Below, in pieces: positions 1-6,346 of a DNA stretch of 6,346 nucleotides. The DNA comes from a bacterium (lineage in GTDB: Bacteria > Eremiobacterota > Eremiobacteria > Baltobacterales > Baltobacteraceae). A program made the translations under genes and the position numbers. Positions within the stretch are counted from its first letter, which is position 1; the number at the start of each line of letters is the position of its first letter. The DNA lies in assembly GCA_021782295.1 (NCBI GenBank), contig JAJXVC010000116.1, positions 1 through 6,346 on the forward strand. Reading direction: 5' to 3'. The notes below the pieces were generated by a model that was not told the DNA's origin, did no database searches, and saw only the letters and a program-made list of their open reading frames with translations.

Positions 1-375
1 GCCACCGCTGGTTCCGCCTGTACCACCACCGCCGCCGGAGCCCGAGCTCGGAGCGGGGGTACTCGGCGGCGACGATGGTGTTCCGCCCCAGAAGACCGTG
101 CATAGCCCGCCTGTTGAGGTTGAGCTATCTGAGCTCTGGGTCCGAATCAGGCTCCCTAATGCCGATTTTCCGGGCAGCGGAGCGCTCTCCGGTGTCTGCG
201 AGCAACGCAACGTCATGGGCGCGGCGACCGCCGTCGGCGTAATCCGTTCTGGGCGAACGGCCGAACTCGCCATCGGAAGCGCGTTCGAAGCGCCCGAGCA
301 CGCATTGAGGAAAAGTGAAACGAGAACGGCCGAGCATGCAAGAAGCCGCGGCAACCGAGAGCGATGGGACGACAT
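1..375 (-). CDS. Putative lipoprotein of unknown function, N-terminal part (runs off left edge)
   Basis: I do not recognise the family. The frame from ATG at 375 stays open for 125 codons to the window edge, so the C-terminus is missing. A GGAG ribosome binding site (minus-strand reading of 381-384) lies 5 nt before the ATG. The N-terminus is a clear lipoprotein signal: basic residues in positions 4-10 (HRSRLPR), a hydrophobic stretch at about 11-23, then the lipobox LNAC with Cys26 as the expected lipidation site. The mature part is poor in charged residues and rich in Ser, Thr, Pro and Ala, with two further cysteines (Cys58, Cys92). Residues 99-125 are a Pro/Ser then Gly/Ser/Thr low-complexity run that looks like a flexible linker, so any folded domain probably lies beyond the window. 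Third codon positions are G/C-rich like the neighbours. It is co-directional with the upstream operon but separated by 163 nt with terminator-like structures, so it is probably its own unit. Competing frames over the same bases lack such organised features. Confidence 0.72.
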   Translation of the reverse strand, partial: MSSHRSRLPRLLACSAVLVSLFLNACSGASNALPMASSAVRPERITPTAVAAPMTLRCSQTPESAPLPGKSALGSLIRTQSSDSSTSTGGLCTVFWGGTPSSPPSTPAPSSGSGGGGGTGGTSGG

Positions 376-404
376 GGAAACTCCGATCGTGTAGTAAGTA
401 AATA

Positions 405-445
405 AGGCGTGCCCCCGTATTGCTGAAGGGCACCCGCCTCTTTTT
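405..445 (+). terminator. GC-rich hairpin with T-tract on the plus strand; possibly bidirectional
   Basis: Arms AGGCGTGCCC (405-414) and GGGCA-CC-CGCCT (428-439) pair over ten base pairs with a two-base bulge and a 13-nt loop. On the plus strand they are followed directly by C and five T (440-445), the form of an intrinsic terminator. On the minus strand the same hairpin is followed by a weaker T-rich tail, TATTTACTT. No plus-strand gene that would need it is visible. It may be a bidirectional terminator, the end of an antisense transcript, or a structure in the leader of the lipoprotein gene that starts 30 nt further on. Confidence 0.5.
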
Positions 446-457
446 CCAAGTTCTAGC

Positions 458-489
458 AAAAAAAAAACGCCTTTCGTCGCTTTACGCGT
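458..489 (-). terminator. Probable operon terminator after the thioredoxin-like gene
   Basis: On the minus strand, ten consecutive T (467-458) follow a short stem, ACGC (489-486) with GCGT (470-467), whose loop is long (15 nt). A second small hairpin, GGCC-TTC-GGCC (511-501), stands about 33 nt before the T-tract. The T10 run and its place about 70 nt after the last stop codon of the operon support termination here. The stem is weak, so efficiency is uncertain. Confidence 0.42.
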
Positions 490-538
490 CGAGAGCGTCG
501 GGCCGAAGGCCGGTTTGATTTCGCGTTACAAACGGTTC

Positions 539-1057
539 TTACGCATGCCCGTTATTCGGAAGAATTTCGTGTATATTGTGCACCATCTCCGCTTTCGTCA
601 ATTCGCCGATGCGGATCGCATGCACGACGCCGTCGGCATCGATGAAGACGTGAACCGGTAATCCGTCGAGTTGATAGGCGTCGCGCAGGGTGCCGTCGTC
701 GACGACCAGCGGATAGGTGAGGTGGTGTTCGCGTCCGAAGAGCGCGGCCTTATCGGCATTTTCCATCACGTCGACCCCGACGACCTGGAGCCCGCGCGAC
801 GCGTATCGCTTCGAGACGGCTTCGATATCGTGCGCTTCGTCATTGCACGGCGGACACCACGACGCGAAAAAATTGACGTAGACGGGTTTGCCGATCAACG
901 AGGATGACGACAGCATCGAGCCGGTGTCGGTCCGTTCGCTCCACGACGGTTCCATCGCGCCGACGCTGGCATGCGCAGGCGCCTTCGAGGTCGCAGCGTG
1001 CGAGCAGCCGGCGATAAGTACAACAGCGGCGAGCCACAACGGGCGATAGGGTTTCAT
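539..1057 (-). CDS. TlpA/ResA-like thioredoxin-fold lipoprotein
   Basis: A 172-residue membrane-anchored thiol-disulfide protein acting outside the cytoplasmic membrane. Residues 1-18 form a lipoprotein signal (basic KPYR, hydrophobic core, lipobox IAGC with Cys18). A flexible Ala/Ser-rich stretch leads to a thioredoxin fold with the active site WCPPC (Cys68, Cys71) in the usual VNFFASWCPPC context, a second strand VVGVDV at 92-97, and the cis-proline loop GLPVHVFID (Pro134). This is the TlpA/ResA/AhpC-TSA-like family, whose members reduce periplasmic or extracytoplasmic disulfides, for example in cytochrome c maturation. The client here cannot be read from sequence. The start at 1057 is chosen because GAGGAG lies just before it and the signal peptide begins there. 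An ATG at 1069 overlapping the ribF stop would add four residues. The open frame continues further upstream to 1333, but that part is a shadow of ribF. It sits 8 nt after ribF and is presumably co-transcribed. Confidence 0.88.
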   Translation of the reverse strand: MKPYRPLWLAAVVLIAGCSHAATSKAPAHASVGAMEPSWSERTDTGSMLSSSSLIGKPVYVNFFASWCPPCNDEAHDIEAVSKRYASRGLQVVGVDVMENADKAALFGREHHLTYPLVVDDGTLRDAYQLDGLPVHVFIDADGVVHAIRIGELTKAEMVHNIHEILPNNGHA

Positions 1058-1061
1058 CGGT

Positions 1062-1067
1062 CTCCTC
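1062..1067 (-). promoter_or_regulatory. Ribosome binding site of the thioredoxin-like gene, across the ribF stop
   Basis: GAGGAG on the minus strand, 4 nt before the ATG at 1057. It overlaps the ribF TGA (1068-1066), so ribosomes ending ribF arrive on this site. This suggests translational coupling and favours the 1057 start over 1069, which has no comparable site. Confidence 0.65.
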
Positions 1068-1983
1068 ATCCGTAACTGGGGAAGGCAACCGCCTCGCGAT
1101 CGCGTTCCATCTGCTCTATCAACGCCGAAACGTCGGAAAAGGTTTTCTGCGGGCGCACGAAGCGCAGCTCGCGCAGGACGAGTTGCTCGCCATAGATGGT
1201 ATGCGGAAAGTCGCGGAGCCAGACCTCGACGGTGCGGCGCTCCCCGGCGAATTGCGGGTTGGTACCGATCGAGAGCAGTCCCAAATAGTCGCGCCCGTCG
1301 TGGCGAACGATCGTCGCGTAGACGCCGTCGCACGGCAGCATTCCGTCGGCAACGCGGAGGTTTGCGGTGGGGAAGCCGAGGTCGTGGCCGCGCCCCGCCC
1401 CACGTTCGACGATTCCGCGAATCGTAAAACTCGCACCGAGAAGGGCATCGGCCGCTTCGCAGTCGCCGCGTTGCACGAGCGCACGAATCCGCGTCGACGA
1501 GATCCGCTCGCCCGCTTCGTCAGCGACCGCCGGAACCGCGATCGCCCGCACGTCGACCGAAGCAAGTCGTTCCCGCAAGAGTGTCGTATCGCCGCCACGA
1601 CGTTCGCCGAAGCGAAAACTCTCGCCGGTAACGACTGCGCGCGCACGGAGACGCGCGACGAGGACATCGTCGATAAAGCGCTCGGCGCTCATACTCGCAA
1701 CGGCGTGGTCGAAAGGTACGAGAAAACACTCCTCGATGCCGAGTGCGGCAAGGCTGTTGATCCGTTCCTCGCAGCTCTGCAGCAACGGCGGCTCTTCGCC
1801 GGGACGCAGATAGGCGACGGGGTGATTCGCGAAGGTGATCGCGCCGGCGCGCCAACCCGGCTTCCGTTCCAGCAATGTCTGCCGAATCAATTCACGATGT
1901 CCGAGATGGACGCCGTCGAAAAAACCGATTGCCACCGCGAGCGGACGCGTCGCGGTGCGCTCGAACGAATGGTAGATCTTCAT
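1066..1983 (-). CDS. ribF: Bifunctional riboflavin kinase / FAD synthetase
   Basis: A cytoplasmic enzyme of 305 residues, normal for the family, that phosphorylates riboflavin to FMN and adenylylates FMN to FAD. The N-terminal nucleotidyltransferase half shows FFDGVHLGH (residues 21-29, with the HxGH nucleotide-binding motif), FRFG (123-126) and ISSTRIR (161-167). The C-terminal riboflavin kinase half shows GRGHDLGFPTAN (197-208, with the PTAN metal/nucleotide motif), GVYA (220-223), SIGTNPQF in the place of the usual NIGxxPTF, and Glu253 in VEVWL as the likely catalytic base. The start ATG overlaps the truB stop as ATGA (1983-1980), with GGAAGG (1996-1991) 7 nt before it, so translation is coupled to truB. 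Linkage of ribF to truB is widespread in bacteria. No FMN riboswitch is expected or seen inside the operon. Confidence 0.96.
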   Translation of the reverse strand: MKIYHSFERTATRPLAVAIGFFDGVHLGHRELIRQTLLERKPGWRAGAITFANHPVAYLRPGEEPPLLQSCEERINSLAALGIEECFLVPFDHAVASMSAERFIDDVLVARLRARAVVTGESFRFGERRGGDTTLLRERLASVDVRAIAVPAVADEAGERISSTRIRALVQRGDCEAADALLGASFTIRGIVERGAGRGHDLGFPTANLRVADGMLPCDGVYATIVRHDGRDYLGLLSIGTNPQFAGERRTVEVWLRDFPHTIYGEQLVLRELRFVRPQKTFSDVSALIEQMERDREAVAFPSYG

Positions 1984-2873
1984 ACGAAGACCTTCCGCGG
2001 CGCGAGCATGACGCCGTGCGCTTCGCCGACACCCACGAGCGTGCGCGCCGCGTCGCGTACGAAGACATGCTTCCCGCCGACGCTCTCCGCCATCGCCACC
2101 GTTCGGCCCGCGCGAAAATCCGCCGACGCGCGCAGATCGAGCACGACGGTGGGGAAAGGAACGATCCGCTCCGGCGCGAGGAGCGCCGCATCGGGCGATT
2201 CCGCGATCTCTTCGATCGTTCGCGCTTCGGCGAGCAAGAACGCCCCCGAAGCTTCGCGCACCAACGCTCCCATATGCGCGGGGACTCCGACCGCCGCACC
2301 GAGGTCGGCGCAGAGCGTCCGCACGTAGGTACCCTCGCTGCAGACGACACGCATGCGCACCGTATCGGGCGACTCGAATCCGAGGATCGAGAGATCGTAG
2401 ATCGAGATCGTGCGCGCTTTGCGCTCGACCGTTACCCCAGCACGCGCGAGATCGTAGAGGCGTTTCCCACCGTAATGCAACGCCGAAAACATCGGTGGGA
2501 TCTGCTCGATCCGCCCGAAGAACCTTGGGAGTACCGCTTCGAGACTGCGAAGAATATTCTCCGGAACCGGAGCTTCCTCAACGCTCTCGCCGAGTGCGTC
2601 CTGCGTGGTCGTCGATTTCCCGAGTACGAGCGTCAGCGCGTACGATTTCCGCCGATCTTCGAGCAACGGAATCAATCGCGTCGCCTTGCCGATTGCAATC
2701 GGAAGAACGCCCGCAGCCTGCGGGTCGAGTGTGCCGAGATGTCCCGCCGCAAGATCGCGCTGCTCGGCGTAGGTGCTGAAGATACGCCGAACGCGCGTGA
2801 CGATCTGCGTCGATGTCGGCCCGGCGGGCTTACAGACGTTGACGAAACCCATCATCGATGAAGCGGGAAGCAT
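1980..2873 (-). CDS. truB: tRNA pseudouridine(55) synthase
   Basis: Converts uridine 55 of the T-loop of most tRNAs to pseudouridine in the cytoplasm. The 297-residue protein has the family start VNVCKPAGPTS (about 11-21), the catalytic motif GHLGTLDP with Asp50, the conserved KATRL region (63-67), active-site Tyr79 in RKSYALTL, PPMFSALHYGGKRLYDLAR (126-144) and CSEGTYVRTL (178-187). His133 replaces the lysine usual in the SALK motif, a variant that does not look inactivating. The C-terminal part from about 240 matches the position of the TruB C-terminal/PUA-like domain. The start is the least certain in the window: ATG at 2873 has only a GGA three bases before it, while ATGs at 2855 and 2852 fit the family N-terminus better but have no ribosome binding site. 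The gap to the upstream gene is 24 nt. Confidence 0.95.
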   Translation of the reverse strand: MLPASSMMGFVNVCKPAGPTSTQIVTRVRRIFSTYAEQRDLAAGHLGTLDPQAAGVLPIAIGKATRLIPLLEDRRKSYALTLVLGKSTTTQDALGESVEEAPVPENILRSLEAVLPRFFGRIEQIPPMFSALHYGGKRLYDLARAGVTVERKARTISIYDLSILGFESPDTVRMRVVCSEGTYVRTLCADLGAAVGVPAHMGALVREASGAFLLAEARTIEEIAESPDAALLAPERIVPFPTVVLDLRASADFRAGRTVAMAESVGGKHVFVRDAARTLVGVGEAHGVMLAPRKVFV

Positions 2874-2897
2874 CGTTCCGTTCGGTCGGTCGTCGGA

Positions 2898-3893
2898 TTA
2901 CGCGGACGCCGTCGTCGCAAGGCCTTCGTGCAACAACGCGGCCTCAACTGCGGCGAAGGCTTCGGGAAGCGGGCCGGGATGCGTGAGCCCCGAGGCGCGA
3001 TAGTGGCCGCCACCACCGAGATGTGCAGCCGCTTGCTGGACGTTGACCGATCCATCGGATCGCAAACTCACGCGGATCTCGCCGTCGAAAGCCTTAAAGA
3101 GCGCCGCTGCATGAACGCCTTCAACGCGCAGCAGCACGTTGACGAGGTCTTCACTATCTTCGCCATCGGCTCCGGTGCGCGCGAGCATCGGCTCGTCGAT
3201 ATACGAATAACAGTAGCGTCCTTCGCTGGAAAAACGCATCGCTGCGAGTACTTCGCCGAGCAAGCGAATCGCTGCAATGCGTTTGTTGCCGAAAATTTCA
3301 TCGGTGATGCGCTCTTTGTCGGCCCCCGCGCGCATGAGTTCCGCCGAAAGTTCCAGCGTCTGCGGCGTGGTGTTGCTATGCATGAAACCACCGGTATCGG
3401 TCATGATGGTGGTGAGAATGCACGTCGCGATGCGCGCGTCGATCGGAATGCCCAATTCTTGCAAAATGCGGATGACGACGGTCCCGGTCGAGGTTTCCTC
3501 GGGAATGACGAGATTGTATTCACCGAAATGCGCGTTCCCGAGATGATGGTCGATATCGAGCATGTTTTTACGTGAGAGCGCCGGGAGAAACTCTCCCGCA
3601 CGCGCCGGGTCGCTCATATCGCAAAAAACGAAAAGCGTGTCGGGAGGGAGGTCGGTAGGCAACGCGCGCGCGACAAATTCAGAATCGGGAAGAAAGCGCA
3701 GGTTACGGGGAACCGGATCTTGCTGGAAATATGCAACCCGCTTGCCGAGGTGTTTGAGCGCCAGTCCTAATGCGAGCCCCGCTCCCAACGTGTCGCCATC
3801 CGGCTTTACGTGGCTCACCATCACAAATGCGTCGCGACGGCGCAGTTCATCTGCAACCAGCGCGAGATTATCCGTCTTCGCTTGTGCTTGCAT
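2898..3893 (-). CDS. nrnA: DHH-family phosphoesterase, nanoRNase/pAp-phosphatase type
   Basis: A 331-residue cytoplasmic DHH/DHHA1 enzyme. NrnA proteins degrade 2-5 nt RNA and often dephosphorylate 3'-phosphoadenosine 5'-phosphate; some relatives act on cyclic dinucleotides or pApA instead. Visible metal-binding motifs are HVKPDGD (28-34), Asp92 in FCDMSD, the signature DHH (115-117), and Asp166 in MTDTGGF. The C-terminal DHHA1 domain ends with GGGGHYRASG (293-302), the substrate-binding glycine motif. There is no membrane segment or PAS domain, so it is not GdpP. The start at 3893 is preferred over the in-frame ATG at 3992, because it has a strong GAGGAG site 7 nt upstream and the 33 extra residues are arginine-rich shadow of rbfA. 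The gene begins inside the last codons of rbfA (26-bp overlap). Its position between rbfA and truB is the classic nrnA location. Exact substrate is inferred from family and context. Confidence 0.92.
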   Translation of the reverse strand: MQAQAKTDNLALVADELRRRDAFVMVSHVKPDGDTLGAGLALGLALKHLGKRVAYFQQDPVPRNLRFLPDSEFVARALPTDLPPDTLFVFCDMSDPARAGEFLPALSRKNMLDIDHHLGNAHFGEYNLVIPEETSTGTVVIRILQELGIPIDARIATCILTTIMTDTGGFMHSNTTPQTLELSAELMRAGADKERITDEIFGNKRIAAIRLLGEVLAAMRFSSEGRYCYSYIDEPMLARTGADGEDSEDLVNVLLRVEGVHAAALFKAFDGEIRVSLRSDGSVNVQQAAAHLGGGGHYRASGLTHPGPLPEAFAAVEAALLHEGLATTASA

Positions 3894-4269
3894 CCTGGCT
3901 CTCCTCATCGGGTGGGGCCGGTGCCCGACGAAGTGCGTCTTCGCGCATCGTTCGGGCAAGCTCGATCGCGCGTTCGACCGAGCGATCCTCAACGAAAAGC
4001 AATTCAGGGGTATAGCGCAGGTCGATCCGGTGGCCGAGTTCGCCGCGCAAAAAGCCCTTCGCGTTTTCCAGAGCGTCGAGCGTTTGTCGCGCGGAATGGC
4101 GATCGCCGATCACCGAAACGTAGACCTTACAAAAGCGGAGATCGTCGGTAACCTCGACTCGTGTAACCGTGGTAAAACCCAAGCGCGGATCCTTCAGCTC
4201 TTGCGTGATCAACATGCCGAGGATGCGCTGGATTTCGTGGTCGATCCGAGCGAGGCGTTGGGCCTTCAC
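3868..4269 (-). CDS. rbfA: 30S ribosome-binding factor A
   Basis: A small KH-like protein that binds the immature 30S subunit and helps finish the 5' end of 16S rRNA. It is released at late assembly, and IF-3 and RsgA are known partners in other bacteria. The 133-residue length is typical. Family landmarks are ELKDPRLGF (24-32), VSVIG (51-55), GFLR (72-75), DLRYTPELLFVED (83-95) and the following helix to about 114. Residues 115-133 are a Pro/Ala then acidic, serine-rich tail that looks disordered. Its last codons also carry the start of the next gene. The start is GTG at 4269, 9 nt after the infB stop. An AAGG site (4280-4277) overlapping that stop lies 7 nt before the GTG. The frame is the same as infB, and the intervening TAA separates the two. 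Confidence 0.95.
   Translation of the reverse strand: MKAQRLARIDHEIQRILGMLITQELKDPRLGFTTVTRVEVTDDLRFCKVYVSVIGDRHSARQTLDALENAKGFLRGELGHRIDLRYTPELLFVEDRSVERAIELARTMREDALRRAPAPPDEESQDASTSEDG
3901..3906 (-). promoter_or_regulatory. Ribosome binding site that fixes the nrnA start
   Basis: GAGGAG on the minus strand, inside the rbfA coding region, 7 nt before the ATG at 3893. It decides in favour of that ATG over the one at 3992. Confidence 0.72.
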
Positions 4270-4278
4270 GCAGCAGCC

Positions 4279-6346
4279 TTACGAGGCCCCGACAAGTTCG
4301 GCCGCGACTTGTTCGACCGTGAAGGATTCGATGACGTCGCCGTCTTTGAGATCGCTGAAGCGCGCCACTTGAATACCGCACTCGAAGCCTTCGGCAACTT
4401 CGCGAACGTCGTCTTTGACGCGCCGCAGGCTTTCGATCTCTCCGGTAAAGATGACCGTTCCGTCGCGTAGAACGCGAATCTTCGAATTGCGGAGAATTTT
4501 GCCGTCGCGCACGTAGCAGCCCGCGATCGTACCGACCTTGCTGACCTTGAATATCTGCCGTACCTCTGCGTGACCGAGCGTCACCTCTCGCACGACCGGC
4601 GCGAGCATACCGCGCATCGCCTTCTTGAGGTCGTCTTCGATATCGTAGATCACCTGGTAGAAGCGGAGATCGACACTCTCGTTATCGGCTAACCGTTTCG
4701 CCGTTTCGTCGGGGCGAACGTTGAAGCCGATTAAGACGGCGTTCGAAGCGCTCGCGAGGTTGACGTCGTTCGGCGTTATCGCACCGACGCCACCGTGAAT
4801 GACGCGAATCTCGACGTCGTCGTTCGAGAGCGACTCCATACGCGCGCGTAACGCCTCGACGGAGCCCTGCCCGTCAGCTTTGACGATGATGTTGAGGGTC
4901 TTCTTCCCCTCCGTCGGCATCGACATGAACGTTTCGAGCGAGACTTTCTGCGTCGTCGTTGCAGCGATGCGAACGTCGCGTCGACGCGACTTCCGTTTAT
5001 CGGCGGCTTCGCGCGCCACGCGTTCGTCGCTGACGACCACCAGCGTATCGCCGGCCGCCGGAATATCTTGCAGGCCCATCACCTCGACCGGAATCGACGG
5101 CCCGGCCTTCTTTACTTGACGGCCCTTATCGTCGATGAGCGCGCGCACTTTACCGAAGGTTCCACCGACGACGACGATATCGCCGACGCGGAGTGTGCCC
5201 GTCTGCACGAGAACGGTCGCAACCGCACCACGGCCGCGATCGAGCGACGACTCGATGACGACACCGCCGGCACGACGATTCTTGTTCGCTTTGAGATCGC
5301 GGATATCGGCTTCGAGCAATACCGTTTCGAGGAGTTGATCGATCCCGTCGCCCGTCCGCGCCGAGACCGGCACCATTTCAATTTTGCCGCCCCAATCGAC
5401 CGGCTGCAAGCCGAGCTCGGCAAGTTGCTGCTTCACGCGATCGGGCTGTGCATCGCCTTTATCGATCTTATTGATCGCCACAACGATCGGAACTCCCGCC
5501 GCTTGCGCGTGGGCGATCGCTTCGCGCGTCTGCGGCATAACGCCATCATCGGCAGCGACAACCAAGATCGCGACATCGGTGACGCGCGCGCCGCGCGCGC
5601 GCATCGCCGTGAAGGCTTCATGCCCCGGGGTATCGATGAACGTAATTTTGCGATCGTTATGCTCGACGGTATAGGCACCGATCTTCTGCGTGATGCCGCC
5701 GGCTTCACCCGCGGCGACGTCGGCGCGCCGAATCCGATCGAGCAACGAGGTCTTACCATGATCGACATGGCCGAGCACCGTTACCACCGGCGGGCGCGGC
5801 GTCATCATCTCGGGACGATCTTCTTCTTGTTCGACCGTGACTTCTTCACCGGCTTCTTTGACGACCGCATTGAATCCGAATTTCTTCGCAACGGCGATCG
5901 CGACGTCGGCCGGGATATTTTGGTTGATCGTCGCCATCGTTCCCATCTTGATGAGTTCGGTAATGACGTCTTTCGCCGGTACGATCATCGAAGTGGCGAG
6001 TTCTTGAACCGTCAACAGATCGGGAATCTCGATCGTCTCGAGTTTCTTGCCCGCATCGATCGGCGAACTCTCGCTCTTCTTTTTCCGCGCGCGTTCTTTT
6101 TCGAGCAGCAGATCTTTCTCGCGATCTTTCTTCGCGGTCGCTTTCTCTTGATGGCTGCGCTTGTCGCCGGGACGACCTCCCGAAGAGGGCGCCGGTGCAT
6201 CGGTCGGCGCGGGTGCGCCGGGCGCTCCGGCCGGACGCGTTCCCGGCGCGAGCGGACGGAAGGGGCCGTTCCCCATCGGCCGGCGAGCGGCGGGCGCACC
6301 GGGGCGACCGGCGCCACCAGGCTGCATGCCGGGCGGCGGCGCGCTC
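4279..6346 (-). CDS. infB: Translation initiation factor IF-2, 5' end outside window
   Basis: The GTPase that places initiator fMet-tRNA on the 30S subunit and promotes subunit joining. The frame is still open at the right edge (six residues, SAPPPG, precede the Met at 6327), and IF-2 usually has a longer N-terminus, so the true start is outside the window. Numbering from that Met: 1-55 is Pro/Gly/Ala/Arg low-complexity linker; 56-86 is a highly charged Lys/Glu/Arg stretch, probably helical; about 97-155 is an IF2_N-type domain; the G domain begins near 178 with GHVDHGKT (186-193, G1), GGITQ (210-214, G2), DTPGHEAF (232-239, G3), NKID (286-289, G4) and SARTGDG (322-328, G5). Domain II and the central linker with domain III ([11 protein letters not shown], 483-493) follow. 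The C-terminal fMet-tRNA-binding part has [17 protein letters not shown] (561-577), [17 protein letters not shown] (590-606), ECGIQV (649-654) and GDVIESF (663-669). It ends at TAA 4281-4279 and leads the visible operon. Confidence 0.97.
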   Translation of the reverse strand, partial: SAPPPGMQPGGAGRPGAPAARRPMGNGPFRPLAPGTRPAGAPGAPAPTDAPAPSSGGRPGDKRSHQEKATAKKDREKDLLLEKERARKKKSESSPIDAGKKLETIEIPDLLTVQELATSMIVPAKDVITELIKMGTMATINQNIPADVAIAVAKKFGFNAVVKEAGEEVTVEQEEDRPEMMTPRPPVVTVLGHVDHGKTSLLDRIRRADVAAGEAGGITQKIGAYTVEHNDRKITFIDTPGHEAFTAMRARGARVTDVAILVVAADDGVMPQTREAIAHAQAAGVPIVVAINKIDKGDAQPDRVKQQLAELGLQPVDWGGKIEMVPVSARTGDGIDQLLETVLLEADIRDLKANKNRRAGGVVIESSLDRGRGAVATVLVQTGTLRVGDIVVVGGTFGKVRALIDDKGRQVKKAGPSIPVEVMGLQDIPAAGDTLVVVSDERVAREAADKRKSRRRDVRIAATTTQKVSLETFMSMPTEGKKTLNIIVKADGQGSVEALRARMESLSNDDVEIRVIHGGVGAITPNDVNLASASNAVLIGFNVRPDETAKRLADNESVDLRFYQVIYDIEDDLKKAMRGMLAPVVREVTLGHAEVRQIFKVSKVGTIAGCYVRDGKILRNSKIRVLRDGTVIFTGEIESLRRVKDDVREVAEGFECGIQVARFSDLKDGDVIESFTVEQVAAELVGAS

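Noticed and set aside
98..394. 98-residue plus-strand open frame ending just before the plus-oriented terminator-like hairpin
   Set aside because: It is antisense to the lipoprotein gene, has no convincing ribosome binding site or protein-like organisation, and its composition looks like a GC-rich shadow. The hairpin alone does not make it a gene.
125..449. Two minus-strand open frames (433-125 and 449-213) overlapping the lipoprotein start
   Set aside because: Both are in other frames than the signal-peptide-bearing one, are arginine-rich, and start within or before the hairpin without a ribosome binding site.
1058..1333. Upstream extension of the thioredoxin-like frame to an ATG at 1333
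   Set aside because: The extra 92 residues are an arginine-rich shadow of ribF, and would bury a proper lipoprotein signal peptide in mid-protein.
1183..2861. Long plus-strand open frames (381 and 328 residues) opposite ribF and truB
   Set aside because: The minus strand carries unmistakable RibF and TruB motifs. The plus frames are Arg/Asp/Ala-rich shadows without motifs, as is common opposite GC-rich genes.
3562..4470. 302-residue plus-strand open frame across nrnA, rbfA and the end of infB
   Set aside because: It is antisense to three well-identified genes and crosses their boundaries, with no family features.
5581..5603. Alternating CG-rich run that could be read as a simple repeat or Z-DNA-like tract
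   Set aside because: It encodes a conserved part of the IF-2 G domain (around ARGARVTD) and is explained by arginine/alanine codons ending in G or C.
6150..6346. Pro/Gly/Ala low-complexity coding at the right edge as a possible novel domain
   Set aside because: IF-2 N-termini are routinely low-complexity and poorly conserved, so this is ordinary for infB.

Overview
The window is bacterial and is read entirely from the minus strand. It holds the distal half of a conserved translation and RNA-maturation cluster: infB, rbfA, an nrnA-type DHH phosphoesterase, truB and ribF, in that order of transcription. A small thioredoxin-fold lipoprotein follows ribF. After a short non-coding gap comes the start of a second, unrecognised lipoprotein, which runs off the left edge. 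DNA is GC-rich with G/C-biased third codon positions. Both membrane-anchored proteins have lipobox signal peptides. The order infB-rbfA-nrnA-truB-ribF is seen in several bacterial phyla, so it does not identify the organism. The codon use and low-complexity lipoprotein style would fit an uncultured soil-type lineage such as Eremiobacterota/Vulcanimicrobiota, but this is a low-confidence impression.

Layout from right to left, which is the direction of transcription. infB (6346-4279) lacks its 5' end. rbfA (4269-3868) begins at GTG, 9 nt after the infB stop, and its ribosome binding site overlaps that stop. The DHH phosphoesterase gene (3893-2898) starts inside the end of rbfA (26-bp overlap) behind a strong GAGGAG site. 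truB (2873-1980) follows after 24 nt. ribF (1983-1066) overlaps truB by ATGA. The TlpA/ResA-like lipoprotein gene (1057-539) starts 8 nt after ribF, with its ribosome binding site lying across the ribF stop codon. Such tight spacing indicates one polycistronic, translationally coupled unit. The gap at 376-538 holds a T10 tract with a weak stem, which would end the operon, and a second stronger hairpin whose T-tract points the other way. The left edge (375-1) encodes the N-terminal 125 residues of a Ser/Thr/Pro/Gly-rich lipoprotein.

Functionally, the first four genes serve initiation (IF-2), 30S maturation (RbfA), nanoRNA/pAp turnover (NrnA) and tRNA U55 pseudouridylation (TruB). RibF makes FMN and FAD. 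The thioredoxin-like lipoprotein acts outside the cytoplasmic membrane and is the one gene whose job does not match the cluster. No mobile element, CRISPR array, tRNA or rRNA was seen. The core genes are ordinary. The less ordinary parts are the lipoprotein pair and the two hairpin/T-tract structures between them.
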